The notes under the pieces: model-generated
Seen by the model: only the letters and a program-made list of their open reading frames with translations
Told to the model about the DNA's origin: nothing
The model's database searches: none
Assembly: GCA_003339415.1 (NCBI GenBank)
Contig: PDHQ01000198.1
Coordinates: 1-64,000 of the forward strand
From: Ophiocordyceps camponoti-saundersi (nom. inval.)
Lineage: Eukaryota; Ascomycota; Sordariomycetes; Hypocreales; Ophiocordycipitaceae
DNA length: 64,000 nucleotides
Direction: 5' to 3'
Program-made: the position numbers and the translations under genes
In this document: positions 26,745 through 42,270 of the stretch, piece by piece
Layout of the letters: every line of letters begins with the position of its first letter
How positions within the stretch are numbered: the stretch's first letter is position 1

Positions 26745-28520
26745 TATAAAGGTCTTACTAAGGCGATTATAGAAGTAAGCTAAAATAGAGTTATAATTAA
26801 AGCTATCGAAGAGAGGAAGGAGAGGGGAGAGAAGCCCCCCTCTTAAGCTAGCTATATACCCCGCGTAATAACTAAGCGCTATCGGGAAAACTTAAATATA
26901 TCCGCTATAATCCCCCCTATCTAGCTATAATTAGTTATAGATTAATCTTTTATATAGCCCCCTCCTTAAGCTAGCTAAGGAGGTAGAAGCGTAAGATAAA
27001 AGAGTTACGTATTACTACGCTAGTAAGATACTCTATATAATCCCTAGCTGATAGCTTAATAGCCTCCATAAAGATAAGGATAAGAGGGCGGAAAAGCTCC
27101 CTTATAGCTTAAGGAATTAAACCCTAATCCTTATAAGGAAGATTCTAATAAGCTTAGAATCGTAGTATTACTTAAGGTAAGAATTAATAAACTCGTATAT
27201 TAATAGTAAAAACTTACTTATATAGCTAGCGTATAAAATTAGATAGTACCGTGCTAGTTACGGGAAGCTTAGAAGATACCCTAATTATAGTAAATAATAA
27301 AGCTAGCTATATACTTATCGCTATATACTACTAGCGCTAGTTTATAAGCTAGGGCGTAATATAATTATAATATATACTTATTAATAAATCTACGCGCCTA
27401 AGCTATACGCGGACTATCCTTATATAAAGTAATATAATAAGGCTAAAAATTACCTAAGCTATAATATTTAGTATATACTTATCCCTCTTTACTTATTATC
27501 CCCTTAATTAAAATACTTTAAATTTACCTCTAACTACCTTACTTTACTTATAAAAAGCCTTAACCTTAATATCCCTATTTACCTATAAAGCTTCGGATAA
27601 TTACGCTTAAAATAACTAATCTAATTATACTAATAGTAACGCTAGCGCTTAATAATATTAGAATAAGATTATATAAATATAATATCTATTAAGTTAGTAA
27701 AAAAGGGGGGCGGTAAATTAACTAGCGTATTAGGAATATTCTTAAAACTAAATATTTTATTAAAGCTTTAAAGAAAGCTAGCGAAAGCTACGTATATTAT
27801 AAGCTAATTCTTATAATCTAAGTGCTCTTATAGCTCCTTATATAGCTTAGATAAGAGTAAAATAATCCTAGTATAGTTAGACTAATATAATAATCTAGCC
27901 TTAAAAAAAGTATATTTTTACCTTATAATATATTCTCTAAGGGGCTTTAATAGCCCCTAATATATCTTAACTAAAGAAAAACTTACTTAGCGCTCCTTAT
28001 AACTCTCCCTAAGAAGCTCGGAAATATACGCTAAAAAAGCTTTAAGCTAGTAAGAAAAATTTATAGCTATAATAATATACGGAAAAAATATTTACTAAAA
28101 AGTGCCGAAATAAAAAAAAATATAGTAAAACTAAGACTTAAGCTCCTTAATTACGGCTCCGTTAATCGTAAATTTAGCACGTATAGCAGCTAGCTAAGAG
28201 TTTAGGCTAAAATAAGCTAAAAATAGCTTTAATATAAGTAGAATTTAATAGCGTTCTATACTAAAATCTTACTCTTACGTTTGGTTAGTAATAAGAGGAG
28301 CTTTAATTAATATAAAGGTTTTACTAAAGTAATTATAGAAGTAAGCTAAAGTAAAGTTATAATTAAAGCTATCGAAAAGAGGAAGGAGAGGGGAAAGAAG
28401 CCCCCCTCTTAAGCTAGCTATATACCCCGCGCGATAACTAAGCGCTATTAGGAAAACCTAAATATATCCGCTATAATCCCCCCTATCTAGCTATAATTAA
28501 TTATAAACTAATCCCTTATA
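26745..28520 (+). mobile_element. Miniature non-autonomous LTR element (TRIM-like), complete
   Basis: Two direct LTRs of exactly 210 bp (26745-26954, 28311-28520), both TATAAAGG...TTATA, flanked by ATCTA (26740-26744 and 28521-28525). A putative primer-binding site TAGCCCCCTCC (TGGCCCCCTCC before RIP) follows the 5' LTR. The purine tract GTAATAAGAGGAGC lies just before the 3' LTR. The 1356-bp interior shows no RT, integrase or gag motif, so it must have used enzymes of another element. Inserted in family X/F DNA. Confidence 0.92.
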
Positions 28521-31500
28521 ATCTAATAGCTTTAATATAAACTTTTTTTACTTTTAATAAAGTATAACTTTATATTAAGGCGGTAATCTTAATAAAAGCT
28601 AGGTATTAGCGCTTAAGTTTAGCGGCGAGTTTTAAAAAGTAAGATTTTTATTAGAATTTATAATATAGCTAAACCCTTAAAAGTCTCGCCTCCTATATAG
28701 GCTAAACTATTTTTATACTAAGCTAAAGCTAAGTTATATTTACTTTCCTAGCTTTTATAAAATATATTAACTTATTTTTAGCTAGCTAAAAAGTTATTTT
28801 ATATTTAAGAGCTTATTATTTATAAATTCGCTATACCCGCTTAAGTTAAAGGAGTACTTAAGCTTTATCGCGTTTAATATTAAGTATATTAATATTATTA
28901 GCGAAGCTTATCGTAAGTAGTTTAGTTACTAAGTTTAGATATTAATATAGTAAGGATATATATAATAAGAAAAGGACTAGTAATATAAGGGAACTTTAAG
29001 GGACCTCTTACTAAATTAAGAAAGCGTTATTAAGCTTATAGTTAAACTTAAATTATAAGGTTTTAGTAATAAAATAAGAATAAATAAATACCGTAACTTA
29101 TTTAAGAAAGCTTAAGTAGTTAAGAATAATTATTAGCTTATTATAAAAAATATAGTCGAAAGCTCCGGTAAGGTTTACTATTTAGTAAAAAAAGTAAAGC
29201 GGTGCCGCCTTAGATTTAGATAATCTTAATAGTTTTAGTAAATATAAGGATTATAATATCGGTAAAGTATTATAGCTTATTACCTATTTAGCTATTTAAG
29301 AGGATATTAGCTATTTTCGCTATAAATATTATTTTCCTAATAATAATTATTTTTAAAACTTTCCTTATTATATTAAAAAGCGAAATCAGCTTATATTTAC
29401 CTAAAGTATAATATATAGCTAATAGTTTACTTACTTTATAGATAATTATAATATTAAAAGCTTTAAATTATAATAAGAAATAGCTACTATTAATATAGCT
29501 TTAAAAGATTTTTTAGAAAACTTAGATAAGGGGGGGTCCGTATCTTTTAAGGAACTAAATTAAGATCCCGTTAGGGCCGGCGGACTTTTATAAGGCGATT
29601 AAAAAAAAGGTAGAGTAAATATTATCGGTAATAATCGAATATTTAATATAAAAAGGAGGGAAAGGTTTATCTAAGGTAAAAAGAGGGGCCGAGGCGGTAA
29701 AAATAAGGAAGAATTATTAGCTAAGTAAAATCGCTTTATCTAAGAAGGTAGATATTAGGTTTAAGTTAGGGCTTTTTTATAATATTAATATATATATAAG
29801 CTTTAGTAAGGCCTAGTTTCGGAGCCGGGCTTAATATTTTATTATTTAAAATATTATTAAGTTTATTAAGATATTATTAAGGAAATTACGCTAAGCGCTA
29901 TAATAGGCTGCGCTAATTATAAACTTTTACGCTTTTATTATTTTCTAATAATTTTACTAGTAAAAGTTAATAAAGTTAACTTTTTAATATTTTTAGGCCC
30001 GCTTAGTAGCCGCTATAATAGCTACTATTACTTAATTTTATTAATTTTATATTATAAGGTATATACGGACGCGTAACGATACCGTAATCTTTACTATTAT
30101 TTCTAGCTATTTATATAATAAAGTAATTACTTTTTCTAAGTTTTTAGGTATAAAAATATAATATAGTTTAGGCTTAAGTTAGTTCTATATTTTAGCTATA
30201 AGTATATTTAAGTAAAAAAAGCGCTAAATCTTAGTTAATATAATATTAAAATAAAAGTTAGTATTTATATAGATAATTTACGGAATATAGTTAAAGCTAA
30301 TAAGGTTAAGGTTATTTCCTTAGTATATTACGTAGTAATCTAGCGTAGCTTAAGCTAAGTTAATAATATTAGTTTATTTATTATATATTTCCTAGGTAAT
30401 TTCGCTTAAAAGCGTAATAAGTCTAAGATAGAGGCTAATTATAAGATTAAGGAAGTTAGCTATTTTAAGGGAGGACTTTTTATAATAGTTTTATAAAAGG
30501 TAATAAAAGTTAAAATTATTATATAAAAAAGTAGCTATTAAAGTTAAGTTAGGGTAAAGAAAGTTATGTTATAAAAAGGGGCTAAATTAAATTACTAATA
30601 AGGGTAAGTAAATAGATATAATTTATAATAAGGGTATAATATAGAAAAAGATAGAAGCTATATTAAGTATAGTAAAAAGTATTTAAAAGGAGGGGTTTAG
30701 TTATTTATAAATATAAAGAATCGCTTAATCGCTAAAGTTTATAAGTTTATATAATAAAATACTAAGAAGCGGAGGGCGTCCGAATTAATTACGCTATAAT
30801 TCTTATATATAAATAAGATTATAGCTAATAAGGCTATAAAGCGTAGTATAAATAAAATAATTATATTTTTATATATTCTAAAAAAAAGTTTTAATCTTTA
30901 TTAGGAGTAAAAGAGGTAGAAGTTTACGATTATATTAGGGTAAAGGAGGGGGCGGAAAAAGGGGCGGGGGAGGGGGCGGAGGAGGGTATAATAAAGGGGG
31001 AAAGGGTAAGAGGGGGAGGATAAGTTCCCTAAGCTTTATTACTACCTTATCTACTATAAGGTCCGGGGGTAGCGCCGCTTCCGCCTTAGCCCCTTTTCGG
31101 TACTAAGGTAAGCTTATCGTTTATATTAAAATAGAGTATAGCTTATAACTATATAAGAGCTATATATAACCGCTTCTAAGACTAAATTTTAATAAAGCTA
31201 TTACTAATTTAAAATTAAGTTAGCTAAAAGTAATCTTAAAACTTATAAGGTTAGTATATATAATTATTATATACTTAATTTTAGTATATTTTTATAGTAA
31301 GGTAGCTTTAAGATTATAAGGCGTAGTTCCCCTTATATAAGATATAGTTCTTAATATTAGTTTTAGTAAAGGCTAAATATACGCTCTCTTTTTTTAAGTG
31401 CGTTATAGCTATATATATTCTATAATATAGCTACTTTTAGTAATATTTCGCTATATACTTATATTAGTAATATTAATAGTATTATCGGGGTTATACTATA

Positions 31501-33000
31501 TTATTATAAACTTCTATATAGGAGATTTTTATATTTATAATTAAGCTATTTTATATAAGTTTATTAGCGTCCGTTATATTAATAATTCTTAAGATAATAT
31601 AAATACGCGTAGCTTCTTCGCTATAAGGCTAAAATACTTAAACTTAGGCGATATTAACCTTATTATATTTTTTAATTTATTATAAGAGTATATTTTAGTT
31701 ACTATAAGCGGCCTTTATTTATACTCTTTTCGCTATAATAAAGAAGGTTTTCTAGCTACGGATTACCCCCTTACTAAAAATAATAGGGATTTACTTAACT
31801 AAGCTTACTTATCTTTTATATTCTAAATAAAATATAACTATTATATCTTTACTAAAAAGTTATCTTATAGCTAATATAGCTTTATATTTTAAAGCCGTAT
31901 TCGCAGCTTATATAATCTCTTATAAGGTTAGCTATAAGGTATTTATATTAATTATAATATTTTTTATAAATATAGTAACTTTTTTATTAAAATAATTAAA
32001 AATAGGTTTAACTATTATATTACTAATAATAGCTATAAAAGCTTATAATAGCTAAGTTAGACTAATATTAAAGCTAATAGTTTATAAGAGTACTTTCTAT
32101 ATAGCTTAAGTAACTATTTTCTTAATTAACTTAATAATCTTAAGTAAAAGTTAGGTAATATTTTAGTCCGGAGGAGTTACGAATTTCTTATAGAGTTTAG
32201 CTTTAAAAGCTATTATAATATTCTAAACGTTAGAGAACGCCGCGGTAAATATTACTATAGCTAGTTTATTATAAGCTTCCTTTATATCGCTATTATAAAG
32301 GTCCTATACCTACTCCGCTTCTCCTCCTATTCTAACGCTATTATTATATTATCCTTAGCTAGATTAGGGGTGCTATAAGGACTATCCTAGTCCCTACGTA
32401 CCCTTATCTATAATTATAGGCGCGTCGCCTGCCCTTTACGCCCCGGCCGAAGCCGCCGCGGGCGCTATTAACTCCTTTTTAGTAATAAATATATAGTAAA
32501 GAGCGAGAGATTAAGTAACGGGTCCTATCCCGTTTTCGTAAAAAGTTATTTTTCGCTATATTAAAAATTAATTAGCGTAATATATTTTCTTTATAAGCGA
32601 TAAGGTATTATTTTTTTATAAATATCTTAGCCCGCCCTTTTCCCTTTTTCTTTACCGATATTAGTATCTTTTTAATTACTATATATAAGTTAATAATAAG
32701 CTCTTAATATTATTATAAGGGGACCCCGTTTTATTTACCTTTTATTTTAAACGCTTTCGTAATTTTTATTAGTATTAATAAGGAAGTTTATTTAGCTACC
32801 CTTTTTCCCGCTAATATAAATATTAATATTTTCTTTTCTTTTAACGCTTTATAAATATAAGTTAATATTTCGGTATTATATTTAATATCGAAATATATAT
32901 TAGTAAACCCCGTCCTTTTTATAGCTTTATTAATCTTAACTATTTTTCGATATACCTTAGTAAACTTACTCTACTCTACGTTTAACTTATTATTATTATT
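28521..33000 (+). mobile_element. Family F repeat, copy 2, nested inside the chromovirus
   Basis: Similar to 15570-16100 and 58.5-59.8 kb in its first part and to 34620-35500 later (GCTAATAAGGTTAAGG..., then G-rich GGCGGAGG runs at 30760-31020). One relic frame at about 29215-29590 is long if TAA/TAG are read as Gln/Trp. It joins family X directly once the TRIM-like element is removed. Right end uncertain. Confidence 0.55.
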
Positions 33001-33900
33001 AAAAATATCCTCTATTTTAATAATTAGTATTTTAATAGGAATTTCTTAATTATCTAAATTCTTCTTATTAAAGAGATTAATAAATTCTTTACTTAAAACC
33101 CTTATAATATATTATTTTTCCTTCTTAATAAGGAACTAAAATACTTACGTTTCTTACCCTTAGACCGATTTTTTTTTATTTTCTGCTTAATCTTTAGTTT
33201 CGTTTTACTCGCCGACTTCTTATTCGTTTTATAGGACGTAAGAGTCTTATATACTAGCTCTCGCGCCTCTTTCGGCGTCTTACTACTAATTACTACCTCT
33301 TATAACGCCCCTATCTTACTTAGCGTTAACTTTTTAAAACTTATAAATAATCTAATAATTATAGATTTCTTACTTATAAATCTAATATTTATAAAGCTTA
33401 TAAAATATTAATATAACCTAGCTAATATTTAATTAATTTACTTATACTTTAATAACTTAATACTTAGTATTATAAGTTTCTTTTACTTACTAATTCTTAA
33501 CGGTATCTTAGTTAGCGTTTTTAGTTTTTTTAAAGTAAGTTTTAGCTCTTATACCTTAATAAGTAGCTTACTACCTCCCTTATTTTTCTTTATAATAGTA
33601 ATAAGCGATATTTTACTTAAAATCCTTACGCTATATTAATAAATACTTTATAACACGCGACTAAACTACTTATATTTAAGGCCTTTACCGCCTAATATTA
33701 TTATAGCCTTATTTAATATTATTATACTTATTTTTTTTAGTATCCTTATAAGCGTCTTAATATTATAACGCGGTAAGTTATTATTAAGCGACTTAGTACT
33801 AAGCTTATTCCCTTTCTTATTATAATATATAGAAAAGCTATTAATAGCTTTATTATATAATATAATACTAGGAGGATATATAATTATATAATAAAAGAAA
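32400..33900 (-). pseudogene. Relic open frame of unknown function
   Basis: On the minus strand from about 33.8 to 33.1 kb the translation has long stop-poor runs with a Lys/Arg-rich segment (about 33140-33270, reading TPKEARELVY and then KNRSKGKKRKYF); stops lie at codons that RIP makes from CAG or TGG. Further down, TGFTNIYFDIKYNTEI and FILAGKRVAK can be read. No domain recognised; possibly a protein of the nested element. Confidence 0.35.
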
Positions 33901-34165
33901 GTTAAAATAAAGATACGAATATAATCTTTTTAAAAATAATAGAAGGAAAAAATTATAATAATAGTAATATATACTTAAAGTTACTTATACTTTACCTTAA
34001 ACTAATATTAAATAATTACCGTTATTATAATTACGCGTATACTTTTATAACTAATAACTCGTTTTACTTATATATAACCTTTTCTTATTACTTTATTATA
34101 ATATATTTATAATAATATATAACTATCTTATTCTAATATTTAGTTATTTAAAATAGGGAGATAGT

Positions 34166-34576
34166 TATAATAAAGTTATAAAATAACTATATATAAAAAA
34201 TAACTATAAGGTTATATAAATATTATAAAGCTATTATAATTTAATATTAAAACTATTTAGAAGATATATAATATATTTCTAGTTACGATAAAATAGTTAG
34301 ATATAGAAGGTAAGTTTTTAAACTATGCTAGGGTTTTAAATAAGACTCTAGAAACTGTAGTTTATATTATAAGGAGTTCGCCCTTAAGTTATAATCTCCT
34401 TATATATAGTTTATAGTAATTTCTAATATTATAATTTAGTAAGAATTAGCTTTGCTTTTAATATAACTCCTAAAGTAAATCTTTATAATCTATACTTATA
34501 TACTTTTCTTTATCTTTTCTAACTTAATTATCGCTATCTCTCTTCCTTAGTATACCTTATATAAGATTCCCTTATA
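34166..34576 (+). repeat. 3' LTR of the chromovirus (411 bp)
   Basis: Same length and ends as the 5' LTR, preceded by the purine tract and followed by GTTAT. It keeps slightly more G/C than the 5' copy. Confidence 0.93.
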
Positions 34577-35782
34577 GTTATTATTTATAAAAGCGAAAAA
34601 TCGCTTTTAATTATCTCTTTTTACTTTTCTAATAAATATTTTTATTATATTATTTTATTTTTATATACTTATAAATAATTAAAATTTAGCTATATTTATT
34701 AATATTACTTTATATATTTTATATCTAAAATTATAAAAATAACTTTTAAAGTTTATTATAAATATAAATAAAAATTATATTATTAAAATAATTTTAAAAT
34801 TATTAAGCTAGCTATAATATTTAATTATTTATATAATTATATTATTAAACTTTTTAACATTTACTATAAACTTTATTTAAATAATAGGAAATAAAAAAGA
34901 ATTTTTTATTTTTATTTATAAAATATTAAAATTAAAATATTTTTAATATAATATTAAAATAAAGTTTAAAAAAGAAAAAGTAATAAAAATATAAATTAAA
35001 AAATATAATTAAAGCTAATAAGATTAAGGTTTAGGCTAAGATATATAAAGGAATAATTAAATATATTTTATATTAAGTTAATAATATTAGTCCTTCGCTT
35101 ATATACCTTTTAAATAATCTTATAAAAAAGGGTAAAAAGTTTAAGGTAAAGTTAATAAAAGGCGGAGAGAAGCTCCGCAAAGTAAGGAGAGGTATATTTA
35201 TAGAAATCTTAAAAAAAGTAATAAGTAATAAAGTTATTAAAAATAATTAATAAAGTAAAGGCGGAGGCGGAGTATAAGGAGGGAAGAGGAGGTAATAAGT
35301 ATAAGAGAGGTCTAATATATATTTTAAATAATAAGGAGTAAATAGTAAATATTAAAAGTTTATTATAAAAGGAAATTTTAATAAGGTTAGGCCTTATAAT
35401 AAAGTTTTTACTATTAATTTTATATTACTTATATATATATATAAAAGCCTTATTTTTATTTTAAATAAAGCGGTAAAAAGTAAGTTTAGAAAATAAAAAG
35501 TAATTATATATATTAAGCTAAAATTCTTATATAGTAATAATATTATAGCTTTTTTTATTAAATAAAATAAGCTAAATAAAGCAGTTAATTTTTTATATAT
35601 TTTATAATAAAGTTATAATTTTTATAAAAACTAAATATTAAAAATAATAATATATATCTATAATAGCTTTAATTATATAAAGTTTATTAATAAAAACTTT
35701 ACTTAAAATTATTATAAAGCTAGTTATAAGTTATAAAAGTTATTATATAGCTTATAGCTTTTATAAGTATTACTAAGTTAAG

Positions 35783-39409
<3,627 letters not shown>

Positions 39410-39568
39410 TTAAGAGCTTTTTAGGAAAACTTAAGTAAATAATATATTATAAAAAAAGTGCTAAAGTATATTTTTAAGGGATTTATAAAATACTCGCTTT
39501 TTTAGAGAAATTATAATAAAGCTTTTATTATCTTTATAAAGTTACCGCTAAGTAAAGGCTAAAGGTTA

Positions 39569-40875
39569 TAATAATAATAATAATAATATACTAATATACC
39601 TTATATAGCTTAAAACTATCTTATATATATTTTAAAAAGGGGAAAAACCGGAGAACTTAAAGTAAAACCCTCCCTTTAAGCGTTACCTTAGCTTTAAGCT
39701 AGACTTTATTTATACCTAGCACTTTATATATTTAATAAGTTAAGTAATAATTAATAATTAAAAAGCTAATATTTCTCTTAAAGCGGACTTTATAATAATA
39801 AAAGTATATATAAACCGGGTTTAGTATAAAGTTTATATAGCTTACTTATCCTCCTAGCTATTATTATTACTATAAACTAAATTTTTATAATTAATTAAAA
39901 TAGCCTTAATAATTTAATTAATTAAGGTATTATTAATATAGCTAAGAAATATATAAAAGTTTTATTATTTTATATTAAACCTTATAATAGCTAATTTTAA
40001 AAAATAGCTAGATTATTATAGCGGAGCTATAAATAAGTTTAGAGAAAGGGTTAAGAGAGGTATTATAATATTCGCTTTTTAGCGTTTCCGCCCCTATTAT
40101 TACTAAACTTTAGTTAGTATTAGGGGGGGAGAAGGGGCGGTATACGCAGAGTTCTTATTTATAAACTTTTAAAGTTAAGAAATATATATATTTTTCGCTT
40201 AGTTTTATACTATTTTTATTTTAAGGTAAAGTTAACTTTACCTAAAGTAAAACTTTTTATAAAAAAAATAATAATATAATCTTTTTCTATTAGCTATAAA
40301 AGAGGTAAACTCGTTTTTTATATATAAAATAATAGAGTATTTATTATATTATAGCTTTATTATATAATATTTAGTAATATATTTAAATTAGTAATATATA
40401 AAATATTACTAAAGTTAGACTTTTAATATATATAGTTTAGTATTAAAAATCTTTATTTATATTATTATATTTTTATTATAAATTTAATTTATATTTATTA
40501 TATTATTAATAATAACTATTAAGAAACTCTGCTAAGTTTTTAAATAATATCTTTTTATATATAATTATATTACTAAAACCTTATTTAAAAACTTAATTTT
40601 TTTCTAAAAAGCTTCCTTATTACCTTATTATAAAGCTTACGCTAGCACTTTTTTTATAATAAAAGTATAACTTTTACTAACTAAGCGTGCCTTTTTTTTA
40701 AAAATAATATAAAGCTACTTTAGATCGGACCGGAGCTTATAAATAGTATCTTAGAATATTATTATAATATTACCGCTAGGCAGTTTCCTTACTATAAGGG
40801 CTTAGCTTTACCCGCGGAGTCTGCGGTTAATACTTATTATAATTATCTTAAGGCCTCGGACTTAGAGCAGAGTAG
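39569..40875 (-). mobile_element. R1 retroposon copy d, 5'-truncated (1307 bp)
   Basis: Flanked by a 15-bp duplication AAAGGCTAAARGTTA (39554-39568 and 40876-40890). It starts with a (TAA)n tail, then runs as the reverse of copy b, and stops about 550 bp short of the family's 5' end. 5' truncation, tail and long duplication are LINE-like. Confidence 0.82.
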
Positions 40876-42270
40876 AAAGGCTAAAAGTTAAGCAGACTAT
40901 AATAATTAAAAAAGTAAAGTTTATTAAAAAAGCTAAACTTAGTATAACTTTATTATTTTTAAGACTTTAAGTAGTTTTTTAACTATATAAAGTATATACC
41001 CTTATATAAAATATAATAATAAGGTTTTTCTCCTTTTTATATAAGGTAATTTTCTTTTTTATTATTATATAAGGTAGCTATATAATATTTATATTAAAAA
41101 GGCTTTTAATAATATTTAATAATATATTTAAATTAAAAATATTTATAATATTACTTAAAGTATATAAAGTCTTTATAAAGTTTATAATAAATTATTTTTA
41201 TATTTATAATTACTTTATTTAAATAAAGCTTATTTATATCTTTTATATTATTTAAGCTTATAATTAAATAAGTTTATAAGGCTTCTTTACTAATAATATA
41301 TTAAAGTTAGAGTACTTTTACTTAAATTATATTAAGTTTATTTACCTTTTTAATAATAATAAATAGTATATTATAGTTATAGTTAGCTATTAAAGTTTAA
41401 ATATTTTTAGTAATAATAATATAAGTTTAATATATATACTTAGCTTTTACTTTAAAAGCTTAAGCTACTTATTTATTTTTTAAAATAAAGTTTTTATATT
41501 TTAAGTTAAATATAATAATAAGATTATTATTAGAAAATTATTATATAATAATTATTATAAAGTAGCTTATAGCTTTATTAATTTTCTAAATAATTTCCTA
41601 AAAAATAAGCGCTAAAACTTTATTAATTATTAGGATATTTTTTATTAAAATAAATACCTCCCTTTTTATTTTTACCGAAACTAGGCGTATAAATAGCGCT
41701 ATAAGGGGGGCGGAGTTTAAGGCGGAGTTTATAATTATATTAGCTTAAGTTAAAGCTTTAAAGGCGGAGTTTAACTTTTTACTTTTTACCTTATAAAAAA
41801 TAGCTTTAATTAACTTTTAAATAATATAAATAATAATAATAAATAAGCTAAATAAGTTTTTAAAAGCTTATTAGCATTATTAAAGCTTAATAAATATTAT
41901 ATTAAGGATACTTTATATAAGGTAAAAATTCTAAGTAAAGATTACCTTAGTAAGTTTTTTATATATAAACTTTAAAATAAGATTTATTAAAATTTAAAAA
42001 ATATTAATAAATAAGTTATTAGAATTAATAGCGATATTATATTAACTTTTACTCGCGCGTAAATATTATTAAGATTAGTTAAGCTTTTAGGTTTTATTTT
42101 TAAGTATTATTAATATTAATAGCGGACTAAGAGGCGGACTGCCTTATAACTTTATATTTAGGGCTATTTCCTTAGCAGAGTTAGACTTTAGAAAGTAAAA
42201 AGTATTAAATACTTATAATATTATAGCGTTAAGTATAAATAAGGACCTTAATTATTTAAAATTATAATAA

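Larger units (their letters stand above)
16813..34576 (+). mobile_element. Ty3/gypsy chromovirus, RIP-killed, interrupted by later insertions
   Basis: Direct LTRs 16813-17223 and 34166-34576 are both exactly 411 bp and are flanked by GTTAT (16808-16812 and 34577-34581). LTR ends read TATAATAAAG...TTATA, as expected from TG...CA after RIP. A purine tract (AAAATAGGGAGATAGT) precedes the 3' LTR. The coding relics order gag, RT, RNase H, integrase, chromodomain puts it on the + strand. The flanks join up in an uninterrupted copy of the same host repeat at about 58.5 kb, which confirms the insertion. The internal 22.2-33.9 kb holds other elements, explaining the 17.8-kb span against about 6-7 kb for the family. 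Confidence 0.93.
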
